The translations under genes and the position numbers were made by a program. The notes beneath the pieces are model-generated. The model did no database searches and was not told the origin of the DNA. It saw only the letters and a list, made by a program, of their open reading frames with translations. Shown one piece after another: positions 57,412 to 64,000 of a DNA stretch of 64,000 bases. The stretch is from contig NC_067207.1 of assembly GCF_026262505.1 (NCBI RefSeq), positions 3,232,252 through 3,296,251 on the forward strand, in the 5' to 3' direction. Positions within the stretch are counted from its first letter, which is position 1; the number at the start of each line of letters is the position of its first letter. Source of the DNA: Trichomonas vaginalis G3 (lineage: Eukaryota > Parabasalia > Trichomonadida > Trichomonadidae).

Positions 57412-57510
57412 AAGGGTTTTACTGTTTTTTCTCAGCCGAAATCAATGATTTTTTCATTTTTGGAATCCTTAGCGAATGAGGAATCTTTTCTCTCGTGGAA
57501 GCTTTGACCA

Positions 57511-58878
57511 AAAATATAATTTAGGTGAAGAGGTGAGATGTCACCCGTTTTTTCACCTGTTTTCTCACCCTAGTTATTTTATAAACGTTTCACATGGTAA
57601 ACGTTATTTTTTTTAAATTTTGTGAAAACTCAACGGTTTGACACAAGCCCTAAAAATTATTTTACTCAGAATTTTGTTGCTGAATTCAATAAAAATAATG
57701 TTTAGGTGAAGTGGTGAAATCTCACCTCTTTTTTCACCTCTTTTTTCACCTCTTTTTTCACCCCAGTTTTTTCACAAGCGTTTTACATGAATTGTACGAT
57801 GTATATTTGAAATCCTAAACAATTTCGTAGCTTCTATTTCTTCTGTCAGTATGTCAAAAGTTTTAACAATACCGAAAGTCTCTTTATACTTCTTCTTGAC
57901 ATCAGATAGAAGGAAATCTTCTGCTGTTGGATAATTTTTATTAAGAAATTCTAACATGTTCATTTTATCTTCTGCTGGCTTTTCTGCTTCTTTCTTTAAG
58001 TCTGCATAGTCGTTTCGCATTCTTTCTATCTCTTTGACTGAGTAGTTATATTTCCTAATTGCTGCCTTACATTTTGAACATTGCGGGTTCATTTTTGCGT
58101 TATATTCTGAAACCTTACCTGCTAGAACAACTAAGGTGTCAATTGCTCTCTTCATCTCAAACATAGCGGGTCTTATCTGTTCATTCCATACCTTACCTCT
58201 TCTATCTTTATCTCTTATCTGCCATACACATTCTGCAACTAATGAAACAAAGTTATCGTAAGTCTTAAACTCCTCAGATTTATATATGTCAGAAATGTTT
58301 TTATATACCATGTCGCAATCTTTGTCCATAACTTTATGGTTGCAATGAAAACCAAGGAATTCATAATTTACTTTACGAATGAACTTCTTTATTTCTACTG
58401 AGTCAGTTGTTTTGACTTCAATTTCGTCGAATTCAGGAATAGTTAGTTTTTGCTGTTGGATTTCAGGCAATTTGGGTAAATGGTCAATAATGTCCTGCAT
58501 TTCATAAAGATACTGTTCATTTGTTTCATCTTTCGCACTACAGTCTAAAGTACTTGTTAAAAGTTCTTGCTTTATCTTCTGGATTTTTGTTTCGAAAGTA
58601 TATGAAGAAGGAATGAAGTTTTTCATCTCTACTAACATTGACGTAGGATTCATGACTAACGAGTTTGGTGCTGTTGTTGTGGACAGAGTCCCGCCGTTCG
58701 CGGCTTGAATTGTTGTTGTGCCGATTGTTGAAATCATATCTTTTATACAAAATAAAAAATAAATAAAAATAAAATTAGCGTTATTTTTGGTCTTTTGTGA
58801 AAATTCATGAAAATTCAAGAGGTGAAAAAAGAGGTGAAAAAACAGGTGACATCTCACCTCTTCACCTAAAATATATTT
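57511..58878. repeat. Cassette bounded by GGTGA-box inverted repeats
   Basis: 57511-57570 and about 58821-58878 are reverse complements (AAATATA, TTAGGTGAAGAGGTGAGATG, then several TCACC/GGTGA boxes separated by T runs). A further set stands at 57701-57765. The cassette holds just one gene, the 321-residue protein. It could be a nested element or a repeat-rich control region. Confidence 0.65.
57772..58737 (-). CDS. Polinton protein of 321 residues, unknown function
   Basis: The start at 58737 (MISTIGTTTIQ) is chosen because a T-rich leader like those of the neighbours ends just before it; a longer open frame upstream has an implausible Phe-rich start. The protein is mostly helical, with CNHKVMDKDCD and a CSKCKAAIRKY segment that could bind metal. 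No family recognised. It lies downstream of the KilA-N gene, inside the GGTGA-box cassette. Confidence 0.65.
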   Translation of the reverse strand: MISTIGTTTIQAANGGTLSTTTAPNSLVMNPTSMLVEMKNFIPSSYTFETKIQKIKQELLTSTLDCSAKDETNEQYLYEMQDIIDHLPKLPEIQQQKLTIPEFDEIEVKTTDSVEIKKFIRKVNYEFLGFHCNHKVMDKDCDMVYKNISDIYKSEEFKTYDNFVSLVAECVWQIRDKDRRGKVWNEQIRPAMFEMKRAIDTLVVLAGKVSEYNAKMNPQCSKCKAAIRKYNYSVKEIERMRNDYADLKKEAEKPAEDKMNMLEFLNKNYPTAEDFLLSDVKKKYKETFGIVKTFDILTEEIEATKLFRISNIHRTIHVKRL

Positions 58879-58902
58879 TTTGGTGAATTCAATAAAAATA
58901 AG

Positions 58903-58928
58903 CCGCTAAGCGGCAAGGGCAAAGCCCA
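58903..58928 (-). terminator. Two adjacent GC hairpins after the KilA-N gene
   Basis: GCCGCTAAGCGGC and GGGCAAAGCCC lie 10-35 bases past the KilA-N stop on the minus strand and are followed by a T-rich run. This looks like a 3'-end signal, comparable to the hairpin ends known in some giant viruses; inference. Confidence 0.5.
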
Positions 58929-58937
58929 TGAGTTCAT

Positions 58938-59603
58938 TTACTCACAATATTTTTGTACAAAACAACCCCAAACTTTTAACTTCTTTTCTGCAGCTTCAAA
59001 TGCTATCTTAGCGAGTTCATATTCTCTAAATTCTCTCTTTAAATCTTCTTGTTCCCATTGGTCTAGTTCGTATGGAGAATCTCTATAACCATAACATATC
59101 TCACGTTCATGTTCTAATTGTTTTTCACACATTTTTCCAACTTCTTGTTCGAACAAAGGTTTTGCATTCTCCACTGTATCTTCGAGTTCTTCTTCATCTA
59201 ACTTCTCATGAACTTTCTTGTCTATGGAGTCCATAATATCTTTGACATAAAATGCATACTTTACAGAGCACCATTCAGCAACAAAATGAACGAGGTCAGG
59301 ATGTATGTAAATACCTTTGAATTCATTCATAACACCCTTAGTAAGCTCATAAAATGCTTGTTTTGAGGTCGAGCCACTTTTGGCTCCACCGTATTCGTTC
59401 ATCCAAAACTCAAGAATTTCCTGCATTTTAGCACTATTGAGAAATCTGTTTAAATGGTTTAACTTTCCTGCTTCTCTCGCCATCTTTGTTGCATTAATGT
59501 AACCATCCTTGTCTCTACGTAAGACTTCAATACCGTTATAAGTGCCTTTTGTGAATGTTTCGCCATTAGATTTGTTCGTGAATGTTTTTGCTTCGACTGA
59601 CAT
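58938..59603 (-). CDS. KilA-N domain protein
   Basis: 221 residues from the ATG at 59603. The KilA-N DNA-binding domain fills about residues 10-120: GIEVLRRDKDGYINATKMAR, LNRFLNSAKMQEILEF and GIYIHPDLVHFVAEWCS followed by KYAFYVKDIMD. An acidic helical tail follows. KilA-N proteins are widespread in large DNA viruses, phages and trichomonad genomes and bind DNA; the precise role in Polintons is not known. A T-rich leader precedes the ATG and strong hairpins follow the stop. Confidence 0.92.
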   Translation of the reverse strand: MSVEAKTFTNKSNGETFTKGTYNGIEVLRRDKDGYINATKMAREAGKLNHLNRFLNSAKMQEILEFWMNEYGGAKSGSTSKQAFYELTKGVMNEFKGIYIHPDLVHFVAEWCSVKYAFYVKDIMDSIDKKVHEKLDEEELEDTVENAKPLFEQEVGKMCEKQLEHEREICYGYRDSPYELDQWEQEDLKREFREYELAKIAFEAAEKKLKVWGCFVQKYCE

Positions 59604-59653
59604 TTCTGTTCTTACATACAAAATAAAAAAAATAAATAAAATTTTGTTATCAG

Positions 59654-59836
59654 TTATTTTATCATCATTTTATTAAGTTCATCTTTAGTTAATAATTTGA
59701 ATGGATTCGCTAATGTTCCACCTTGAGTCACAACACCTGCCCCGGCTAATTGTGAAGAACCTGGGATAAGTACTCCATGAAATGATTTCATTGGTATCAT
59801 TAATTTAGAAATAGTTGGCTTAATTAATTTTGTCAT
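59654..59836 (-). CDS. Polinton microprotein, 60 residues
   Basis: Starts MTKLIKPTISKLMIPMKSFH, with a Gly-rich middle and the C-terminal motif LLTKDELNKMM. The leader is T-rich and ends ATAAATG. Function unknown; it may be a minor structural peptide. Confidence 0.55.
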   Translation of the reverse strand: MTKLIKPTISKLMIPMKSFHGVLIPGSSQLAGAGVVTQGGTLANPFKLLTKDELNKMMIK

Positions 59837-59892
59837 TTATGATAAAAATAAAATTGCATAATTTAAATTTTTTTTCTCATTTTCTCATTTTC

Positions 59893-60027
59893 TCATTTTT
59901 CATTCTGTTTTGGTTTCAGCAACTTTTCAAGTTGTTGTCTTGTCAGTAACTTTAATTTTAACTTTGGATCAAATATTGGGTTTCCATCTTTATCTCTTCC
60001 AATAACACCATATGGTAGAATCTTCAT
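59893..60027 (-). CDS. Polinton microprotein, 44 residues
   Basis: Starts MKILPYGVIGRDKDGNPIFD and ends in LLTRQQLEKLLKPKQNEK. Same leader type (TATAAATG) and same C-terminal motif as the 60-residue neighbour. Function unknown. Confidence 0.5.
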   Translation of the reverse strand: MKILPYGVIGRDKDGNPIFDPKLKLKLLTRQQLEKLLKPKQNEK

Positions 60028-60105
60028 TTATACTAAAATAAAAATTTAAATTATGCTGTTTGCTCTTTTGGAGCTCCTAAAGTTTGTTTCACAAACATTG
60101 AGCGT

Positions 60106-60540
60106 TCATTGAACTCTATACCATGCGAATACAGTCATGTAAGGTGGCATGTATTCTTTACTTTGTCCCGTTGTTTGTGTATATCCTGAAACGTGATGTG
60201 TATGGTTTCCTCCTCCCTCAGTGTCACTCCAGTAACAATTTATAGCAAACTTAACGTCATCTTTAACATCATATCCTTTACCTTTTGTCATTCCTGACCA
60301 ATCCCAATATCTATGCTTATGCCAACCCGCTTGAGATGTGCTTAAATCTATGTAGTGACTGTGTGCAGGTAAATTTTCACCTGTAATCGTTTTACTTCCA
60401 CCTGTTTCCTTTGAAGAGTTTGCACAATACAAAAACCTGTCGACTATTTGTTCCCATGCACCAACACCAAACATTGCTTGAGGACCTCTCACATCCATAG
60501 ATGTATAAATAGAACCTACTGGGTTCATTAAATCAAACAT
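60106..60540 (-). CDS. Phage tail-collar/tail-fibre-like protein
   Basis: 144 residues. The sequence NPVGSIYTSMD, FGVGAWEQIVDRFLYC, ENLPAHSHY, GNHTHHVSG and MPPYMTVFAWYRV matches the C-terminal collar/receptor-binding module of phage short tail fibres, including the PVGSIY start, the His-rich metal-binding stretches and the MPPY end. The frame is open about 26 codons further upstream but without an ATG, so I start at 60540. It lacks the usual T-rich leader. In a Polinton it could be a host-recognition or capsid-surface protein. Confidence 0.8.
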   Translation of the reverse strand: MFDLMNPVGSIYTSMDVRGPQAMFGVGAWEQIVDRFLYCANSSKETGGSKTITGENLPAHSHYIDLSTSQAGWHKHRYWDWSGMTKGKGYDVKDDVKFAINCYWSDTEGGGNHTHHVSGYTQTTGQSKEYMPPYMTVFAWYRVQ

Positions 60541-60667
60541 ATGAGATATTATAGGATTGTCTCTTTTGAACTTAAAATATAGTGTAACTATTTCGGGTTT
60601 CTTCTGATTTAATATTAATTAAAAAATATATTTCATCACTTATATTCTAATTTTTATTTAATCATAA

Positions 60668-61060
60668 ATGAAACCGATTTTAAAAATAAATGAAACAGAG
60701 GAGGAAGAAATAAATGAAAGTGAAAATGTTCAACAAAAAAAAGTTGTTAAACCAATTACTGAAATAAAAATTTTTTCATCTGTTGAAGAATTTAATGACT
60801 ATTATGCCAATAATAAAAAATTATTTGAAGAATTGACAACGTGTAAATTGAATAAAATGTTTAAAGTTGAGGACAGAGTCCAAGACCCAGAGGGTCATGG
60901 ATTCAAAATTTCAAAAATAAAAGGAGTGGTTAGTTTGAAATCTATTCCTCAATCAAGAATCACCTCATTAATGAAAATAGATGATTTAACAAAAAGAATA
61001 GAAGAGATTGAAGAAAGAATAAATCAAATAATCAATTTCATAAATTCAAATAATCATTAG
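60668..61060 (+). CDS. Polinton protein of 130 residues, unknown function
   Basis: Starts MKPILKINETEEEEINESEN. Acidic N-terminus, a central FSSVEEFNDYYANNKKLFEE and KVEDRV...HGFKISKIKG region that looks folded, and a C-terminal coiled coil (RIEEIEERINQIINF). The leader ends ATAAATG. It is the last gene before the right terminal repeat and diverges from the tail-collar gene. Confidence 0.6.
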   Translation: MKPILKINETEEEEINESENVQQKKVVKPITEIKIFSSVEEFNDYYANNKKLFEELTTCKLNKMFKVEDRVQDPEGHGFKISKIKGVVSLKSIPQSRITSLMKIDDLTKRIEEIEERINQIINFINSNNH

Positions 61061-61075
61061 TTTCTAATTTCTTTT

Positions 61076-61314
61076 ACTCGTTTATGAGGTCTTTGATTAT
61101 GACTTCATTGATTCCATTCAGGATTTAAACAATGTTTAATTAATCGTGGAATATCTGACATCATCTATATATAGCTTCTTTTATAAAAGATAAAATAAAT
61201 TATTTTAAAATTAATGTTAATTTTTTTAATGATTTATAAATAAATATATTTTAATGCATCGTCTATATATAGATGTAACAAAAAAAGTCACTAAACCCTT
61301 TCACATATACTACT
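61076..61314. repeat. Right terminal inverted repeat of Polinton copy 2
   Basis: Same as 36004-36243, ending CATATACTACT with TATCTT at 61315-61320. No partner at the left end of this copy. Confidence 0.85.
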
Positions 61315-61320
61315 TATCTT

Positions 61321-61614
61321 TAAAAAATCAATTTCATGTTTAAATTTTACCATATTTCTCTTTTAAAGTCATTTTGTATACTAAATCTGTTTAGTTTATA
61401 ATCATGTATTCTTTTGTGCTTGATTTTTCGTAGAGGACAAACTTCTGCATAAAAATCATTCATTACATAGTAAGAACATTTAATAGTAGATGCATTTAAT
61501 TTATATGGTACTATAGATAATATGATTAAAGTAATGGGCGCTAAAACTTTATCTGTTCCAGTAAAATTTGCGAAAATTCTTCTCCATCTTCAACTAAAAT
61601 TTTGTAAAAATTTG
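61321..61614. other. Spacer before the ARM-like gene
   Basis: No gene is seen. The reading frame of the next gene is open back to an ATG at 61522, adding 31 residues. Confidence 0.45.
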
Positions 61615-62907
61615 ATGTTTGAAGACAATTCGGATCCTGAAGATTATGGCAGCAAGTCATTCGGTAAAACGCAGCCATATGAAACAACTTTTGCTCAACG
61701 TTATAAAATCAATGCTTCAGGCATTACAAACGATATAAATAATTGCGACCTTAAAAAATTCCAACCTGGAATTAATAAATTAACCAAGTATTTTGAAGAA
61801 AAAGGACCTCCTCTAATAGGTTATACTGGTGCTTTGCTTTTCGAACGTTTACAACTTTGTTTTGATAGCAATGATCCTCTTGTAGAAGAATATCACGCAA
61901 ACGAAGAACTCCGAAAAGCTGCATTTCACCTTTTATGTTGGTTTGGATATGATAAATGCACTACATATCCAGCTGATCAGTTATCCAATCCAGAATACGT
62001 AGAACAAGCTTTTAACAACATTAAATCAACAAATATTGAACTCGTAAACGATGGTCTTGGACTTCTTACCGGAGTTATTCATAACATTGCTGTTTATAAT
62101 TATTTTATTGAAAATAACGGTTTAGATATTATCTTCCAACTCGATAATCGTACTTTTATACCAATATTCCTACGAAAACTCTTCAAATTATGGAGTAATG
62201 ACAAGAATAATTCAGAAAATGACTTTAGATCTTCAGTTTATCATAGAACAGTCCCCTTTATCTATCAATTTTTAGATTCACGATATTCGGTTGTTAAGAA
62301 TCGTACGTTTAATGTCTTGCGTGTCCTTAAAAAACGAGGAATTGAAGTAGATCCGAACGAAATCATCAATAGATTGCCCAATTTACTACAAGACCCTTAC
62401 AATGCTGTGATTGCCGCAGCTTTGACATACATTCGCAAAGTCCCTGAAGTTTCTCAAGAATTATTCAAACAATTAATAGAAGTTAGTAATAAAAATCAGA
62501 AAATAGGTATCGAAGTCTTTAAGTATCTCTATAAAAGAGTCGATACCTTGTCACAAGAGAACATTTCTTTGTTAGTTGAAGCTTTACTCGAAGCAGCTAC
62601 AAATGGCCCAGCAAAACTCGGTGAATACGCTTTACCAATCCTTACAGAACTCACCACAGCTAATAATATTTGGGATGAAAGACTTATCGACGCTTATATG
62701 AAATTCCTTCAAGAACCAAGGACGATCAAAGTTTCTATTGAAGGGCTTTGTAAGTGCCTTGAAATTTCTGAGGGATCAGGGCATAATCAGGATGTTATTG
62801 ATCGTTTATCTGAATATACTGATATCTTCTCAGAATTAATGCAAAATGATGATGAAGTTGTATCCCATTTTAGCTCACAGATATTAGAGAGGCTAGAACA
62901 ATTATAG
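61615..62907 (+). CDS. ARM/HEAT-like helical repeat protein
   Basis: 430 residues from the ATG at 61615 (MFEDNSDPEDYGSKS), or 461 if the in-frame ATG at 61522 is used. I prefer the downstream one because the extra N-terminus is basic and hydrophobic and unlike the acidic start. The whole chain is helical with repeating Leu/Ile patterns as in armadillo/HEAT solenoids (for example RYSVVKNRTFNVLRVL, AVIAAALTYIRKV). Such proteins bind other proteins as scaffolds; no finer assignment is possible. Intact, whereas the twin at 36553-37849 is heavily frame-broken. Confidence 0.75.
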   Translation: MFEDNSDPEDYGSKSFGKTQPYETTFAQRYKINASGITNDINNCDLKKFQPGINKLTKYFEEKGPPLIGYTGALLFERLQLCFDSNDPLVEEYHANEELRKAAFHLLCWFGYDKCTTYPADQLSNPEYVEQAFNNIKSTNIELVNDGLGLLTGVIHNIAVYNYFIENNGLDIIFQLDNRTFIPIFLRKLFKLWSNDKNNSENDFRSSVYHRTVPFIYQFLDSRYSVVKNRTFNVLRVLKKRGIEVDPNEIINRLPNLLQDPYNAVIAAALTYIRKVPEVSQELFKQLIEVSNKNQKIGIEVFKYLYKRVDTLSQENISLLVEALLEAATNGPAKLGEYALPILTELTTANNIWDERLIDAYMKFLQEPRTIKVSIEGLCKCLEISEGSGHNQDVIDRLSEYTDIFSELMQNDDEVVSHFSSQILERLEQL

Positions 62908-63069
62908 ATTTTATATATTATTTTAATAGAGAATAAAAATCATGAAATTTTTCTTTCATTTTATAACTTTTTCGTATGTAATAGAAAATTAAAATCTTGG
63001 TAGATGTTTTTTTGTAGAAAAAAAATTTATTGTAGATCAAGAATTTAGTAAAATGAATAAGTGTCGTAT

Positions 63070-63525
63070 TTACTGAACTTTCTCGCAGACACCACCAGCA
63101 GCCTTGATCTTCTTCTCAGCTTCCTCAGAGAAGTCCTTAGCGCGAACAACGAATGGGATCTTTGGAAGTTCACCACGAGCAAGAACTTTGAAGAAACCGT
63201 TCTGGACGCAGTCGATAACTGGGACAGCATCGCCCTTCTTGGCAGCAGCAGCCTTGACGCGAACTTCTTCTGGAACAAGTGTCCAAAGCTTATCAACGTT
63301 AATTGTTGGCTCATACTCGTCAGCACGGTTCTTCATGAGGTGGAGATGGCGCATACCAACCTTGCCGAAGTAACCTGGGTGGAAGCGGTCGAACCATGTT
63401 CTCTGATGGTGCTGACCACCAGCACGACCGTGGCCACCTGGCGAAACACGGTGCTTACCGACACGACCGAAACCCATAGAGACTTGACCACGGAGTTTTC
63501 TGCTCTTGTGGAAACGAGTTGGCAT
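63070..63525 (-). CDS. 60S ribosomal protein uL15 (L27a)
   Basis: 151 residues from the ATG at 63525: [20 protein letters not shown], then [36 protein letters not shown], then [13 protein letters not shown] and a C-terminal GGVCEKVQ. Length and Gly-rich basic N-terminus match eukaryotic uL15, a component of the large subunit near the peptidyl transferase region. The ATG at 63525 is preferred over an upstream in-frame one at 63552. GC-rich codon use fits high expression. The twin at 38014-38468 is frame-broken. Confidence 0.95.
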   Translation of the reverse strand: MPTRFHKSRKLRGQVSMGFGRVGKHRVSPGGHGRAGGQHHQRTWFDRFHPGYFGKVGMRHLHLMKNRADEYEPTINVDKLWTLVPEEVRVKAAAAKKGDAVPVIDCVQNGFFKVLARGELPKIPFVVRAKDFSEEAEKKIKAAGGVCEKVQ

Positions 63526-64000
63526 TAGAAAAAAGGATCGCCCAAACCGCACTCAATTTCTATCGTCTTCAAGACAAACTAAATTTTTTTACGGAAAAAG
63601 ATTGCAAATTTAATGAAGCTTCAGTGCGTACATCATTGTTCGTAAGCAAAATTATCGTTTTTCAAGAAAAATTCGAAATGGTCAATCTAATTTTATTGGA
63701 TATCTTGCCGTAATATGATATTCATTGAAAGCAAACAAAGTTTAGTTAACTCATTTACTTTTTAACCTGAAATTTGAACTTTTGAAAATATTCAATTTTA
63801 CAAAAGCAGTCCCAAGATACTATAGCGATTAAATCTATTTACTAGATCATAAAAAGGTTTCAAATCCTAAAGAGATGATCATAGAAAAGGTTGATTTAGG
63901 AAAAATATTCAAAATTGAATTTAAAAGTAAAACCAGATTATGCAAATCTGTTTAGCTCAATGAATCAGAATTATTTGAAAAAAAATGAAGTTGATTCTAA
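63526..64000. other. Intergenic to end of window
   Basis: Matches 38469-38952 closely; by that match the uS17 gene should follow just beyond the window. I see no gene here. Confidence 0.55.

Larger units (their letters stand above)
49849..61314. mobile_element. Polinton/Maverick copy 2, left end missing, otherwise nearly whole
   Basis: 11.5 kb, near-identical to copy 1 from its second gene to the right terminal repeat. The right end is followed by the same TATCTT and the same host flank as copy 1, so both represent one insertion site. The left inverted repeat and left-end gene are absent. All parts look whole except the integrase, which has about two breaks. Young by its state of preservation. 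Confidence 0.85.

Noticed and set aside
40370-64000. Second MULE and second Polinton as independent insertions
   Set aside because: Their right-hand flanks and target duplications are the same as in the first copies over hundreds to thousands of bases, so each pair is one insertion seen twice.

Overview
The window is a eukaryotic, AT-rich, apparently intronless genome segment of a parabasalid (trichomonad). Trichomonas or Tritrichomonas fits best. The grounds are a trichomonad-style initiator (TCA followed by a pyrimidine/AT run) a few bases before several ATGs, DUF3447-type ankyrin fragments, a CK1-type kinase, a two-repeat Myb protein, Polinton/Maverick DNA and a Mutator-like transposon. 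The genus is an inference.

Layout. 0-11.1 kb is an ordinary host gene block: CK1 kinase, WD-propeller protein, CCDC146/MBO2-like flagellar coiled coil, Rab5-like GTPase, a minus-strand two-repeat Myb and a Ser/Thr-Pro-rich protein of unknown role, then tRNA-Thr. At 11.6-12.0 kb lies a gene-free array of four ~121-127-bp units whose hairpin stems change sequence but keep pairing; it is the best candidate here for something undescribed. 12,257-20,063 is a 7.8-kb Mutator-like element with a 9-bp target duplication, a transposase gene, a second (cargo) gene and a nested 2.3-kb fold-back element. 20.6-22.0 kb holds ankyrin fragments mixed with a 37-bp minisatellite. 22.4-23.8 kb is an RmlC-RmlD fusion for deoxyhexose (rhamnose-type) synthesis.

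23,995-36,243 is a Polinton with TIRs and a 6-bp target duplication (TATCTT), broken in about 20-30 places. It is followed by frame-broken copies of an ARM-like gene, ribosomal uL15 and uS17, then tRNA-Cys and a membrane-protein tail. A 25-N gap lies at 40,345-40,369. After the gap the same material returns. 40.4-46.3 kb repeats 16.1-22.0 kb (same insertion site of the Mutator-like element). 49.85-64.0 kb repeats 24.8-38.95 kb (same Polinton insertion site at the right end, then ARM-like and uL15 genes, now intact). In each pair one copy reads cleanly and the other is full of one-base length differences, including in ribosomal genes, so a large part of the apparent decay looks like assembly or consensus error around a scaffold join.

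The better Polinton copy (49,849-61,314, left end missing) is compact. It carries a protein-primed-type family B DNA polymerase with an HNH-like insert, an integrase, a KilA-N protein, a phage tail-collar-like protein and several small proteins. I recognise no packaging ATPase, adenain-like protease or capsid gene. Its genes share a T-rich leader ending in ATAAATG instead of the host initiator, whereas the genes of the Mutator-like element use the host-type initiator.
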